DNA of 64,000 nt from Arctopsyche grandis (taxonomy: Eukaryota; Arthropoda; Insecta; Trichoptera; Hydropsychidae): NCBI RefSeq assembly GCF_051622035.1, contig NC_135364.1, positions 22,161,001 to 22,225,000 of the forward strand, in the 5' to 3' direction. Position 1 is the first letter of the stretch; each line of letters begins with the position of its first letter. A program made the position numbers and the translations under genes. Shown piece after piece: positions 35,251 through 47,863 of this stretch. The notes below the pieces were generated by a model. That model had not been told where the DNA came from. It made no database searches and saw nothing but the letters and a program-made list of their open reading frames with translations.

Positions 35251-35944
35251 ATGTGACTGTATTTTGGAGATAATTTGAAATGTTTTCGGTTACGATGTAA
35301 GTTTCTTTCAGAATTTTAGGTTGATTGGAAGTGGTACCTCCCCTTATATGTATGTATGTAAGTTTCCTCTTTTTTATGAGATTTTAAATTTAGCCAATCC
35401 GTGCTCGACGGATTGGCTCAAGCTTTTTTTATTGCAACTAGTGACCAGGTGAAGGTATTCGACGGTTCTCTTCAGGTTAGGTGTGAATCGTTTTATCTAT
35501 AAATCGCAATATCAATTTATGCCCCTTCCTCTTAAAAAAAGGAAAACCTTCATTATTCTCATGTGTGTGAGAAAGATTTGTTACTTTTATTGATTTGAAG
35601 AGTCTTCAGAGGTAAGGGGAGTCAAATCGAGGTATAAGAAAAAACTTTGGTAGGTTTCAATCTTTCATAGATGCTCTTCTTGGTGGTCGGGTTCCGAATG
35701 AATCCTGAGACCAACCCGCCGGCTTTTATAGTTTGTAAACCACGTGGTTTTGGTCGTTTAGTCGAGCTCGTTCATTGGTTGGTAAGCCGAGCTCTCCGAT
35801 TGGTCGATGATTCGGGCTCTCAGAGTGCCGCGCGATAATTTGGCGGCGTGCACTGATCGTCTTATCTTTACCCAACAAGTTATTTTTTAAAAATAATTAG
35901 GGCACCTTAGTTGTCCTTAATCCATACATACCATATGAAAAAAT
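35250..35944. other. Intergenic, no gene seen
   Basis: Short repeat remnants only, including GCCAATCCGTGC and its near-inverse around 35395-35415. No supported open frame. Confidence 0.5.
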
Positions 35945-36170
35945 TGAGTCGGTGATTATTCCGCACAAAGCGATCTCGCACGTCACTAAAATCTCGATCA
36001 CGAAACGTTTGGCACCCAAAAATTTCATTCATCGGGAGTTACACACGCGAACTATCATACTAACGAGAATTAGAGTTCTAGATATTCCGTAATCGCGATT
36101 TTTATGGCAACGATTGTCGTGTGCGCTTTCACAATGTGCGAAATAATCCGTTTACCGAAAAAATTGTATC
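35945..36170. mobile_element. MITE copy (GGTTCGGTGATTA family)
   Basis: Begins GAGTCGGTGATTATTCCGC and includes GATCTCGCACGTCACTAAAA, GATATTCCGTAATCGCG and TATGGCAACGATTGTCGTG. Aligns with 62915-63086 inverted. Confidence 0.6.
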
Positions 36171-36654
36171 ATTCCGGTTATTTAATCAACCAGCATACAA
36201 ATTTTTAATTACACTAATTTAATAAGTATTTTTAGATATGATTATTTTGTAGCTGTTATACAATTTGATTAAATTATTAACCGTGTATTTCAGATTTGAT
36301 ACGGTTTTGGATTCAGTTCCAATATGAGAATTGCATTCTTTTGACAAGTACACAACTTCTTCAGTAAATGTATTATGTATAAGTAAGTAAAGAACAGTTA
36401 TTTGAAAAGGTAAGTGAACGTTTGTATCGATTGTTCAATCAATCTTATCAAATTAATAAATGATATATGTATGTATTTCGAAATGTTGCATATTCAGTAT
36501 TCCATTTGCATTCCATCTGGGTGAATGACTTCAAACACTCGAGAATAATACTGAAGAAGTCGATTCAAATAACCCGAACGGATGCATCCATGGTATAATA
36601 TTAGATTTACTTCCACAATTTGGAAAATATAATATGATGTTTTCGCTGTATGCA

Positions 36655-36658
<4 letters not shown>

Positions 36659-36701
<43 letters not shown>
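36659..36701. repeat. (TA)n microsatellite
   Basis: About 21 uninterrupted TA units. Confidence 0.95.
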
Positions 36702-36704
<3 letters not shown>

Positions 36705-36958
36705 AACAAAATCCATTATATGATGCCTTTATGTTACATAGAAGTACAAATATTAAGCTAAGAAAGTTCTCACAACACAAGGAGTAAGTAGTCTTCCAGT
36801 TTATAGTTCTCAAAATTAAATTTTTGCCACGTAAATTTAATCTATACAATCATAATTGGTAAAAAAAAGACAAATTTAGTATTTGAAATTAAGTATATTT
36901 AAAAAATATTAAAACAGATAATTGAAAAAAGTTATGGAATAGGTTGACAATATAATCA

Positions 36959-38010
36959 TTATGCTTGTACTTCCATTTGTTGCTTAGGTCTACGATATTC
37001 GGCTTCTACTTCGATAACTTCTGTAGACAATACTTCAGTTGTACCGCGAGGATACAAATATTTTCCCTGACAAACACCTTTCTTACAAGCTTCTTCGTGA
37101 GTGCGAATGTAATCAATTGTATCCTTTTTAATGACGCATAGATCCACATTGGAACCGGAGCCAAGATCATTGAATATACCGGCAGCGATAGCGTCACGAA
37201 CCAATTTCTTACCTTCTTCTTCAGTCATGTTTGGCTTCCAGCGGGATTCAAACACAGACATGGCTGCCAAAGACCCAGAACCTTAAACGAACATAAAAAT
37301 TATAACCCCAACCTATTATTATTATATAGATATTTTATATGATTTTAATTACCCATTGTTGCATATGGTAATTTATCTACAGAGCCATGAGGATAGATAC
37401 AATAGATATGAGGGCCGAGGCTATCAACTCCCCCGAGTACCAGAGCTGCTCCAACATGTCCTTGATATCTGAACAAGTGACGCTTAAGAAGAGTTGCAGC
37501 GGTCGCTACTGCTACCGTACGTCCACTGTGTAACTGTTGTAGCTTCAGCTGAGAAGCGATCATTTTGGTTGTCATTTCAGTATCGGCGGCAGTTCCTGCT
37601 CCACAGCAATACATATTCTCAGCTAAGAAATGTATTTTTTCACAGTTTTTGTCGGAAACGATTGAGCCTTCGGTGGCTCGAGTATCAGCGCCTAATATAA
37701 CTCCGTCGCCGTATATAATTCCGACGATGGTTGTGCCGGTCTTCCTGGTGCGCGGTGCCGGGAATCCTTTTTCCGATAGAAAAGCATTTCTGAAATGAAT
37801 GATAATAGAAATTGAGCGTTTGAGGTTATGATTACTTTTGATTGAATTGAAGTGTCATGTCAGTTGAGTGAGATTGCACATTGAGAAAGCCGGTAGTATA
37901 AACAGTTATTAATGGACAACGAGGGTTATTTGGGGTTGAAAGGCTAACCGGTAGCAGTTATCGAATGAAAATCCCGTGGGGGCAGAATCCTGAAGCAAAC
38001 AGCCAGCCAT
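36959..38010 (-). CDS. Prosbeta2: 20S proteasome subunit beta-2 (PSMB7 type)
   Basis: Catalytic beta subunit with trypsin-like activity in the 20S core. Exons (minus): 38010-37949, 37789-37353, 37281-36959; phases agree and give 273 residues. The precursor begins [18 protein letters not shown] and has a 39-residue propeptide ending RKTG. Autocleavage exposes Thr40 as mature Thr1 (TTIVG). Mature Asp17 (GADTRATEG) and Lys33 (NCEKIHF) are present, as expected for an active N-terminal nucleophile hydrolase. Other family blocks are [50 protein letters not shown] and [13 protein letters not shown]. The extended C-terminal arm (to MEVQA), which in this subunit embraces beta-3, is present. All catalytic residues are intact. 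Confidence 0.97.
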
Positions 38011-38954
38011 TTCGACGCTAACCAAAATTGACTACAAACGAAACGAACAGTCACTAACTCTTTGGCCCAAATGCGAACAAATGTCGACTCATGTAATGTG
38101 ACATCGATGTTGTCACATTTCTTTTGAATAAATAAATTGATTTTATGGACTTTATTCTGTTCATTTTCACGAATAAATACATATATTCAGAATTTTAAAA
38201 TCACAAAAACGAAAAGGCAGACATGAAAAATTAGGAATAATATCAAAATCATCTAGAGATTTATCATCCACTGTTGGATAAAGATCTTTCCATTCGTCTC
38301 TATTTTCAAAGATAAACGGACTATTTTGCACATTGTGATCACGTACACGACAATCGTTGCCACGAAAATCGCTAATTCGGAATATCTGGCATTCGAGCTC
38401 TCGTTAGTACTGTGGCGGCTTTATGGCATGCTCAAGTTTCGGTCACCTTCCTTCGAGTTGGGACCTACTCGGCCGCGTTCAAAAGTTGCTACAGTACTTC
38501 TTCCTCAGCTGCCATAATAAACACTCGTCCATCAAAAAGCCAGTCGTCTCATTCACTCTACCCCTACCCCTAGTACGATGGTTCGTGTGGGTAAATTTCG
38601 ATGGTTAGAATTTTCGGATGCCAGATATTCCATGATTAAGATTTTAGTGACATGTCAATAATCACCGAACCGTTTTGAATTAATCTCATGCATCTCACCC
38701 TACACATTTTTCAATTTTTTCCAGGGGGAGGGCAAAAGTTGACCAGTTTTTGGTTATTTTTTGGAAGAGGCTTCTGATCGACATGTTTAAATTTGTTAAA
38801 GTTTCTGCTGGCCTAAACTTTTAATAACGAATATTCGATTTGATTACGATTCATAGTATTTGTTCAAATGAAATGTATGTTACTGGCCTGGCCAAATTTA
38901 GTGGAGGGCAAATTCCCTCTTTTGGACTCCCAAATGACGTCCCTGCCGTTCAAA
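38011..38954. other. Divergent intergenic region, left half
   Basis: Lies between the beta-2 start (minus) and the FAM210-like start (plus). It contains an interspersed repeat at 38325-38680 sharing ACAATCGTTGCCACGAAAAT and CCAGATATTCCATGATTAAG with the GGTTCGGTGATTA MITE family. No gene. Confidence 0.5.
38325..38680. mobile_element. MITE copy (GGTTCGGTGATTA family) with insertion
   Basis: The left part (GTTGCCACGAAAATCGC, CGGAATATCTGGCA) and right part (GGTTAGAATTTTCGGATGCC, ATAATCACCGAACCG) correspond to 62915-63086 read in the same orientation. An unrelated ~150-bp segment lies between them. Confidence 0.55.
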
Positions 38955-39387
38955 GGTCTGTTCATACCTATCCAGCATGACCCGTATCCTACAGGTATCA
39001 TGCAAATGCGAATAGTATTATTTGGTACATTCTATATGGACGCGCATGAATGCATAAATGCGCAAATAGGATTGTAAATAGGTTTTTGAGCTCTTTTTCC
39101 TATTATGCTTTAGATTAACATTAGAATAATATAATACTGTGATTAATAACCAAATTAAATTAAATTCTAAAATAGAAAATGATCAGTAGATCAGTAGCTA
39201 TTAAAATAGATATAAGATGTACTGTGAACATAATTTCGTAATAATAAAAAGCATTTAAAAATCAAAAAAATAAATGCGCATGCGCGAATGGAGTATGAAT
39301 ACGTCCATATAATGTACCAAAGAATACTATCCGCATTTGCATTACACCTGCAGGATACGGGTCATGCTGGATAGGTATGAACAGACC
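38955..39387. mobile_element. MITE with ~100-bp terminal inverted repeats and 5-bp target duplication
   Basis: The left arm GGTCTGTTCATACCTATCC is matched by its reverse complement at the right end; the arms stay alignable for about 100 bp (ACCCGTATCCT, TTGGTACATT, TATGGACG). TCAAA flanks both sides (38950-38954, 39388-39392). No coding capacity; superfamily not assigned. Confidence 0.75.
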
Positions 39388-39878
39388 TCAAATCGTTCCG
39401 TCTATTTTTATAGCTACGTGATTCACTTATTGCTATTTCAATCCCTTCACATGCTCTTTTAAATCAACTTCCCTTGTCATATTTTTCTCCCATTTATGCC
39501 ATGAATACATCGTTTCATACTTATGTGAATGCACTCTGGAATTTGATGCTTAAGTTTTGCATCCGTACGTCATCACTGGTATTGGTCAAAAATCTTAGGA
39601 ATAATATAAAAACGCACAAATTCATTATTTTTGTAAAGATAAATAGATTTAAATTATATTTTATGACTGTTTGATTATTTAATATGCACGTACAGCAATC
39701 TAAAGTTTGTTGAAATACGCAAATAAGAAATTCGGCATAGTTGTATAGGTTATGAAACAGGTAATCATAAAATACGACGTTACGGCCAAATATGTCAGTA
39801 GTACAGGAGGTAATGTCGATATGTATCGCGCTCCGGCAATTCGACTTTAGTCATTAGTTTTTATATTACTTATCGAAT

Positions 39879-40813
39879 ATGTCTTTATTATTGCGTGACT
39901 TCTGCAAATTTGCAATCCCTTTGAATAGAATCCGATCGAATAATACCATAAAAAGTTTAGTTTGCACAAAAACAAATTTCTTTAGTGATTTCGCAAGAAG
40001 TAGGCCGATTTCATCTCGTCCGATCACGTATGACATTTGCAAAGTTAGTCTCGTCAAATGTAGGAACTACACGAACGAAACCAAAAACGACAAGGCAAGT
40101 GCGACTGAAAACACAACGGAAGATGCAAACGCGCCTGAAAAACTAGGACTCGTCGCTAGGTTTAAACAAATGTACAGGGATTATTGGTACGTCTTGGTTC
40201 CAGTTCACGTTGCGACATCCGTTTGCTGGCTCGGCGGCTTTTACTACTTAGCTAAAAGGTAATTTTCATGTTACTATCAACAGCATGGTCAAATACGCAT
40301 TGATCTAAATTTAAACTATTTATTTATTATTATTTCAGCGGCGTTGATGTGATAGCGTTACTTAAGTCCATAGGAATCTCAGAAAAATTTACTGACCCAC
40401 TGAAAGATTCCAGTATGGGATACGTCGCCTTAACGTACGCTCTCTATAAAATAGCCACACCTATTCGCTACACTGTTACTCTCGGTAAGTATTCGAATAT
40501 AATCCAGCCATTGTTATATCGCACAATATGATATAGTTATTTTGTCGTCTTGTTCGTTGCAGGTGGTACCACGATCTCTATTAAGTATTTACAAGCTTGG
40601 GGCTATATAAAACCAATTCCGTCTAGGGAAAAGTTAAAGGAAATGTATCAAGTGAAAAAGGACGGCTTTCAAGAGATGTATACGGAGACTAGATTAGAAC
40701 TGAAACATAGAACGCAACAAATGAAGGATCGCAAGGATCATGTGATGAGTGATATCGCTAAGTACAAGCAAGAGATGCAGGACGTTAAAGAAAGTGAACT
40801 GAAGAATAAATGA
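39879..40813 (+). CDS. FAM210A-like mitochondrial membrane protein (DUF1279)
   Basis: Exons: 39879-40258, 40339-40484, 40563-40813; junction phases agree and the product is 258 residues. The N-terminus is basic and rich in Ser/Asn/Arg with few acids, as in a mitochondrial targeting peptide. A DUF1279 domain follows at about residues 90-190: ARFKQMYRDYWYVLVPVHV, then a hydrophobic membrane segment (CWLGGFYYLA), GVDVIALLKSIGI and GYVALTYALYKIATPIRY. The last ~65 residues (REKLKEMY ... VKESELKNK) are highly charged and predicted coiled coil. The C-terminal coiled coil favours FAM210A over FAM210B. FAM210A is known to support mitochondrial translation; that role is transferred by family. A polyadenylation signal lies at 40901-40906. 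Confidence 0.9.
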
Positions 40814-40844
40814 TAGTATTTATTTTATCAATTAAAAAAGGAAA

Positions 40845-41275
40845 AAATTGTATATACCGATCTAGTGTGTAATATATTTTTGAGTTTATAATATAGAACT
40901 AATAAAATGATAAACGTTGAGATTCAGTCGTTTTATATGACCAGCAGAATAGACGGTTCAAATTCCATTGGTTTCTGCTGGTCAGATCTTGGATTTGTGA
41001 CTCCAGGTCGATCGTCTCCTATTAGAGTTTGCCGATTTATCTGATTTTCATTGAAACGGTTCCAACAAATTGGCAACCTTACCCATTTTCTCGCAAATCT
41101 CTTGTATAAAATGCTTCAAATTTACAAATTTGAGCATAAATGTCACTGTGGATGTAAATTGATATGTATTTACTTTGTATAATACTTGTATCAAATGTAC
41201 AATGTTTTTGGCCAGGAAGGCGCATTGGGGTTACCTGTTGGGCCTTCCTGGTATAAATTATAAAAAATAAATAAC
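40845..41275 (+). mobile_element. SINE in or just after the FAM210-like 3' UTR (source-like segment of a Piezo-intron copy)
   Basis: From about 40880 the SINE head (GACCAGCAGAATAGACGGTT with a B-box-like GGTTCAAATTCC) runs into the family body and ends with the hairpin CCAGGAAGGC ... GGCCTTCCTGG and an A-rich tail. The block starting at 40845, which includes the AATAAA of the FAM210-like gene, is repeated with high identity on the minus strand at 57745-58165. Confidence 0.75.
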
Positions 41276-42500
41276 ACTTGAACTAGCGTAAGTATATTTG
41301 TATTATAGTTTCGCTTTGGTTATGATTGTATGCAATGTTGGGTAAGTAGATAGTAAATAGTTATGTGACATTTAACATTTATTTAAGTACTACGTATTAT
41401 ATTACAAATTCATAATAAACATACAAATCTTAAAGATTACACTATATAAAGATATAAATGCGCTTATTTCATAATAAAACACAATATGCTTAAAATTTAT
41501 CTAAAGCTTAAAAAATCACTTCACGTGATGTCAGTTCATCATGGCGTATATATAATATAATATATTGTAATATAGCATTCGAACAAATATGCATACATAT
41601 ACGTATTGTATATACAAATAAATTGGCTCGAGTTTGAAGCGACGTGCGATCCGGAATCGGTTCGCCAACGTTGAAGTACAATGTACTGGAGCGGCGATGA
41701 ATTACATAGAAACTAAAAGCTATCATAGTCTTGGAACATTTAATATTTATTGTGCATTTCACAGACAAAAGGCCGCTCTAGTAAATGTTACCTTAACGTT
41801 TATAAATCTAATCTAACGAACGTATGCAATACTAGACTAGTATTTTTAAACATTTTCTTAAAACACATCGAAAAAATTAACGAGTTTACAATACGATTTC
41901 GTCCCCGAACTGTCATTAGACAGAAACGTTTATTAAAATATGATCAAATTACAATCGGAAACAGTTTCGCCGAACGGAATCCAACTGTTAAAATCCGTTC
42001 GATCCCATCAGGCAAAACTGAGCCGATCGATTTGTATAATATAATATATGTGTATTAAACTAAACACTAATATACTTAACATTACCTAATAAAATATATT
42101 TGATAAATTCATTTTTAGCCCACATGCAGATTTCCAACTGGCATAATAATAAACGTACGTAAGTCGTCGTCGTCGTCGTGAGAATCATTCAATGTGTATG
42201 ATTGAGAATCGTTTGATTTTATTACAATTTTACGCTTCCATTGACATTCATCAGTTTGGGTTTAACAGCTACAACTTACATAAACATCACATAATAATAT
42301 CTAAGATTCAACGATACAATTGAACGTTGAAATTGTTCGATACGACTTTGGAATGTAAAACAAAAAGCACATTAATTTAAACGCCGAGCTATACAGTAGA
42401 AGAGCCACGTATTCACTTTTTTGTGTGTTGAAAATCACAGCCATTATGAGTAAACCGTTATATAAAAAATTGAGTCGTCACAGAGATTTTTTTAAAATAT

Positions 42501-42535
<35 letters not shown>

Positions 42536-42719
42536 CGATAAGCATAATTTTTATTTTGCCATAGCAATAGCTTGAAAATATATTCATATATAATGTAATT
42601 TATATGCATTTGAATGTACACAACGATTGGAATGCAATCCTTTGAAATGTCAAGTGTCATCCTTTCTTATCGCATTACGAAAACTTTCTATATGTATTCG
42701 GAATGAGTGAGTATTACAT
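41276..42719 (-). other. jub 3' UTR region
   Basis: Downstream of the jub stop on the minus strand. AT-rich, with a (CGT)n run at 42160-42178, a (TA)n run at 42508-42532 and minus-strand AATAAA candidates near 41440-41490. No other gene seen. Confidence 0.45.
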
Positions 42720-45700
42720 TTAGCCCATGTATTGATAGTTTGCCGGAGACGGTGGCTCTGGATGATGACCGGGCGGACAAGCTAAGTTTAAAATGTGACA
42801 GGAGCGACACAAGAGTCTGCCCCGTAGCGGATAGCATCTCTTGTCCGGCTCGTCGGTCAATTGCATGCCGCATTCTTCGCACATATAGCAATCGACGTGG
42901 AAATCTTTATCCATAGAGACGACGCGCACCGTTTCCTCGGTTCCTTCGACCGGAGTAATTCCTGTAAAAGAACAATATAATGTTAAAATATACAATGTTT
43001 TATTTTACAATTAAGCCATAGTGACATTACAGAGTAGTTTCAAGTCGTCACATTGGCTAAACAAAAAAATAAAAGAAAAAACAAATACAACGATAGGGCA
43101 TGTTACAACTTCGAATTAAGGATTGAACAAATCCAAGTAAACAGAAATCTGGTTGAGGAGCTTGATACCCCTTGAGCAACAGGTGACGAAACCATCAAAT
43201 TGGCACGTGCAATAGGAAAAGGGAGCAAAGTGCTTCATATAATGTACCCGAGTTGGCAGGTTTTAATTTGGTTTTGCTATTTGTGTGGATGTTTAAAGAG
43301 CAGCACTTTTCAAAGCTGAACGGCAACATGTTAAGATCTGATCAATTGAAAATAACATCCAAATTGGATTGAAGATCAACCGAATCACAAAGGGTATCAT
43401 CAATAGATTTGAATAATTTGAGATCGTCAGCAGACAATAGGAATTCAAAGTGCTGAATGACCTTAAAGATATCATTTATAAATATATTGAAGAGCAGGGG
43501 ACCTAAATTAGAACCTTGAGGAATGCCAGAATGAGTAGGGTAGGGTAATATTTTATTTTACATAGATATATAACAGGAAGGTCTAATAGGTAGACCTAAC
43601 CCCAATGAGCTTTCCTAGACAATTAATTACCAACATCGCAGCATTTTTATTACATAAATTGCTGTATTTCGAGAGGCTGAAGAACACATAATTAATTAAT
43701 CCATTGAGACATCTATGGATTTAGACTTGTATATAAATCCGTTTCATAAATTGTGACATAGCGAGTAGGATGATTTTTTCCAATTTGACAGAGGAACCGT
43801 TTCAACAATGAAATCAGATAAATTGGCGAACTCAAACGAAACAAAACAATAAAAGATCGACTTGGAGTCACAAATATCCAAGTTTGACCAGCAGTATTAA
43901 AGATTAGCACGGGATCGAACCCGGTAACCTCTCGGTGTTAAACTTAAATGAAACCACTGAGCCATACTGTTGGCTATATATGTATATACTAATAATTGAC
44001 CTAAACCAGAGAAATACCGCAGTTAATTTTTTCGGGAGAATTTTAGCTGGGTAGGATTTGAATACTTTGCCAGTGTTACTTTCATACCTTTTCCACAAAG
44101 GGCATCATAAATAGATTTGAATAATTTGAGATCGTCAGCAAAGAATAGAAATTCAGAGTGCTGAATGACCTTAAAGATATCGTTTATAAACATATTTAAG
44201 AGCAGGGGACCTAAATTGGAACCTTGAGGAACGCTAGAATGAGTACGGTATGGTAATATATAAATATATATACTAAGCATCGACCTGAGTCTGAGTAATG
44301 GCGCAGCTCATTTTATTGAGAGAATTTAACTAATGTAGGGTTTGAATACTGTGCCAAAGTGTTTATACTATTATATCTATACCTTTTCCACAACTGGCGC
44401 ACTTCGGTGCAAACATTCGATGATAGTCGTTGACGCAGTATATTTTGTTATCAACGTCGACCGTGAACGGAACGCCGTCTAAACACTCGTTACAAATACA
44501 GCATCGGAAGCATCCAGGATGATACGATTTTCCCATTGCTTGAAGTATCTATACACAAAAAAAAAAATTATTGACTTTATTTACATATGTACAAAAAATT
44601 GGTTTATCACAAGAGTAGTCATATGCGATAAGTCATCGGGGTCACACATATTGAAAGCATTATATTCAACTTCAGATAGCGCTGCAATACAATCGATGTC
44701 AATGTTACTTATATACATATGTATTTCGACCGTAATATTATAATTGTGTTTACCATTTCCATTATCAAATGACCGCATATTGCACACTTTTCGGCCGTTT
44801 GTTGAAAGCCGGAATACTGTAAAGGAATTCACGATTATCGATACGAATTTTGAAAGTCAAAAATGTACATATTATAACTAAACAATGACAATTATTACCA
44901 AGTAATCTTCTTCACAATAGACTCTTCCGTGTACGTTGTAAAATGCTTTTCCTCGTAATGCTCTACCGCAAGAGCAACAAATGAAGCAATTAGTATGATA
45001 TAGATTACCCATAGCTTGACAGGCTTGTCCAGCACCGGTTACTTTTTCGCCGCAAGTGTGACAAATGCCTAATTTAAAAAAATATATATAAAATAAGTGA
45101 CATGATTGTTTCAATTGTATAATGTTAAAAAATGTTTGGTTTTTATTATCATATATGGAAGATTTTGTATGAAAAGTACACTATGATACAGTTTTAGGCG
45201 ATATGACGTATTATTATTATGTTAATATTATAACATTGAGTGTAGGTACACATAAGAGTGGTCTTTGATTTGTAAAATAAATTTGATTTATTTTATTTGT
45301 GGAATTTTTTGAATTTTTCTTTGATCAAAAGTTGGCTGATTTATAATCTATGCAAATTGTATAGAAAAATAAGACTCAAATAAAAATTATTGACTTTTAA
45401 TTGCACAAAAAGATTCTCCACTCAGTTGGTTTTTTTCCCAAAACCAACCAATTGGTTAAAATTTATGATGAATTTTTTCCATATTTTTATTACAATAAAA
45501 AATAGTTGACGATTCAATTTATTGTTATTATTAATTTATTACAAATAATATTATTAAGTTTATTCCTTATTGATTATTACATAACCAAGCACTATGTTTT
45601 TAAAGTTCCCACACGAAGTTATGGTTTTATATCGCAATTTTTACAATAATATGTATGTGTGTACATTGTTCGTTTTCGACGTCCATCTTTTCTATCAGAA

Positions 45701-47863
45701 CTGCAAACAACACAATCCTTATATCGTTTTGGATATACTGAATGTCTTCCTCTTTTGCTCATTCTTATCTATGGTTTTTAGTAGCCGAATGATTAGCTTA
45801 TCTACAAATTGAAAGTGACTCAATGGTATCAAGTGGCTTTTTAGCTTTGTTTTTTGTATAAAATATACGAATTTATAACTTTTCGGCCACAAACAAAATA
45901 ACTTCTAAGTTCCACCATTTCAATGTCTTTCTCAAAAGTAATAAGTTCAAGTATAGTGGTCTTCTCTATCAACACCTCACATATAATATTTCGTATAATT
46001 TAAGATTACTTCCGGCTTTACGATGTCCTTCTATTTCCTTTTTATTTATTTTACAATTTGAGATTTGTTAGAATGTCAATTACGATGCCAAGCCAAACGA
46101 GAGCCATATATATTGTCACATCCATACGATATTATTTGCTTTGTTTAAATTGTTTAAATTTTATATCGCCATAATTGTCAATTTAAAATATGATTTAAAC
46201 ATCTAAACAACTCATCAGAAAGCGTAAGGCTACTTATTGTTATTAACTTAATTATAAATATTTACTTATCATTATTCCTGATTATATAAACGAGTACAGA
46301 AATAAAACAGTTCCATGACACGCAAAAATATAGTCACTGGAAGTGCAAGTAGCTAAAGATAACGGTCAGTATTGCAAGTTTATGATACAGTGGTCCAAAA
46401 ATATTGCAACACAAAAAGCTTAAATAATGCATCTATTTTTCTAAGAGTTTATTCATCCTGATGGTAAATGTAAATGTTTTTCGATTGTTGGGAAGTATCA
46501 CTACATTTAAGGAAAATAATATTTTGTAAAATTTTCCTGCACGGTAGAGAAATCGGTGAATAAGGTTATATTTGTTGTGGGCTTGAACGTCTGGCCTACA
46601 GAATTGAAAGAGTTAAAGTTATGGATATTAAAAAATTGATATTGGAAGTTAGTCTAAAGAGTTATGAATTATACATCATTCAAATCATATTTCTTATTGT
46701 GATTGGGAATAAAATGAATCATTACAATTAAAACTGCATCATGTATTCTTTTCATTAGTGTGTGAATTTTAAGGAATATTACCAAAATACCAAATGTTAC
46801 AAAGAATATTACCAAAATATTCTCCTTCTTCATCTTGCCTCTCCATTTCTTCTTCCAGCTGCCTGGTGAGTTCTTCGACTTTGCGTTGAGCTTCCGACAG
46901 ACCGGTCGGCCTCGGCGGCGTGACACTATATGGCAATAATCCTTTGCTTCTTCCCCCCGAGCCCCGAGAGCCGCTGCTCAATTGAGATATGGAACTGGGA
47001 GTTGGACTCGGCGCCGGGCTTATGAACGGGCTCGTCGAAGGCTGTAGACCCAGCGTGCTATCCGAAGTGCTATTTTGCGCGAGCGGATTGTGCTTGTGTT
47101 TATCGGCCAAGGTGAGAGGCACGCAGTACTGAGAAGCGGCCCCTCCGGTCATGCACACGTAATCGGAATTGACGGAGTCGTCGGTGAAACGGAGCTTGGA
47201 GATGCTGTCGGCGAAGTCGTTCTTGTCCGGTTTGATTTGAGAGGAGAGGCTCAGGCTGGAGTGGAAGTTTGGTTTGGCGTGGAAGTACTTGGGGGAGGTC
47301 ACTGTGGGGCTGTTTTCTAGGCAGGTTGCTATGTTCGCTTTGGGGCGTTGGGCGCTGGGGGTTATGGAAGCGTATATGGCGTTGGAGGGTACGGTCACTA
47401 CTCGGTTGGCGAAAGCCGGGGGGATGTTGTAGGCGGAAACGGAGGGGGGTTGGGATTGGGGCTGCGGTTGCGGTTGCTGGTGCTGGTGCTCCAGCTCGGT
47501 CATGTAGCGGGGTTGACGGTCGGGCACTTGAGGACCCGGCATGGCGCGCTGCCGCTGCTGCTGGCCTTGCTGGAGCAGTTGGTGTTGGTGTTGGTGTTGC
47601 TGGTGCTGGTGCTGGTGCTGCTGGTGCTGCTGGAGTTGCTGATACTGATGGTGCATTTGCTGGTGGGCGTGGGTGTGGGTGTGGGGTTGGGTTTGGGGCT
47701 GGGGCTTGAGTTCGCGCAAGTTCTCGTAGAGGGGCGGCGCTTGGGGCTGAGCGCGACCGTAAGGGGCTGCGTTGGCGACCGCGAGGTTCTCGTAGAGGCC
47801 GCCGCCCCCCGAGTTGGAGGAGGGCGCAGGGGGCGCGCGCCCCGCCGTCTCGCCGAGCGACAT
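42720..47863 (-). CDS. jub: Ajuba LIM protein, Hippo-pathway regulator
   Basis: Ajuba-family adaptors act at adherens junctions, where they recruit and inhibit Warts kinase under tension and so activate Yorkie. Exons (minus): 47863-46813, 45068-44899, 44816-44754, 44548-44383, 42961-42720; they close in frame to 563 residues. Residues 1-350 are low-complexity, with a His/Gln-rich block (residues ~75-125) and two LYENL repeats. Three LIM domains follow: LIM1 at ~352-405 ([15 protein letters not shown] ... VYCEEDY), LIM2 at ~417-479 ([30 protein letters not shown]) and LIM3 at ~479-545 ([36 protein letters not shown]). All Zn-binding Cys/His positions I can check are present. ATG 47863 is the first in-frame start after an upstream stop. 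Intron 4 holds LINE fragments and a SINE. Confidence 0.95.
43090..43535 (-). mobile_element. LINE reverse-transcriptase fragment in a jub intron
   Basis: Minus-strand translation shows [19 protein letters not shown], then the catalytic block with [10 protein letters not shown], then [20 protein letters not shown]. It is truncated on both sides and related to 44095-44262. Confidence 0.75.
43545..43985 (-). mobile_element. tRNA-derived SINE, near complete
   Basis: On the minus strand the head has an A box (TATGGCTCAGTGGTTTC) and a B box (GGGTTCGATCCCG). The body has TTGTGACTCCAAGTCGATC, and the 3' hairpin (AGGAAAGCTCATTGGGG ... GACCTTCC) is followed by an A-rich tail. It is the best-preserved tRNA-like head of this family in the window and sits between two LINE fragments. 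Confidence 0.8.
44095..44262 (-). mobile_element. Second LINE reverse-transcriptase fragment in the same jub intron
   Basis: Minus strand encodes [20 protein letters not shown] and [15 protein letters not shown], i.e. RT blocks around the catalytic ADD. Closely related to 43376-43535. Confidence 0.75.
45069..46812 (-). other. jub intron 1
   Basis: AT-rich intron between the disordered region and LIM1. I recognise no embedded gene or repeat. Confidence 0.6.

Noticed and set aside
43900-43985. Free-standing tRNA gene on the minus strand (A and B boxes present)
   Set aside because: The tRNA-like part lacks a matching acceptor stem and runs into the SINE body found at four other places, so it is a SINE head.
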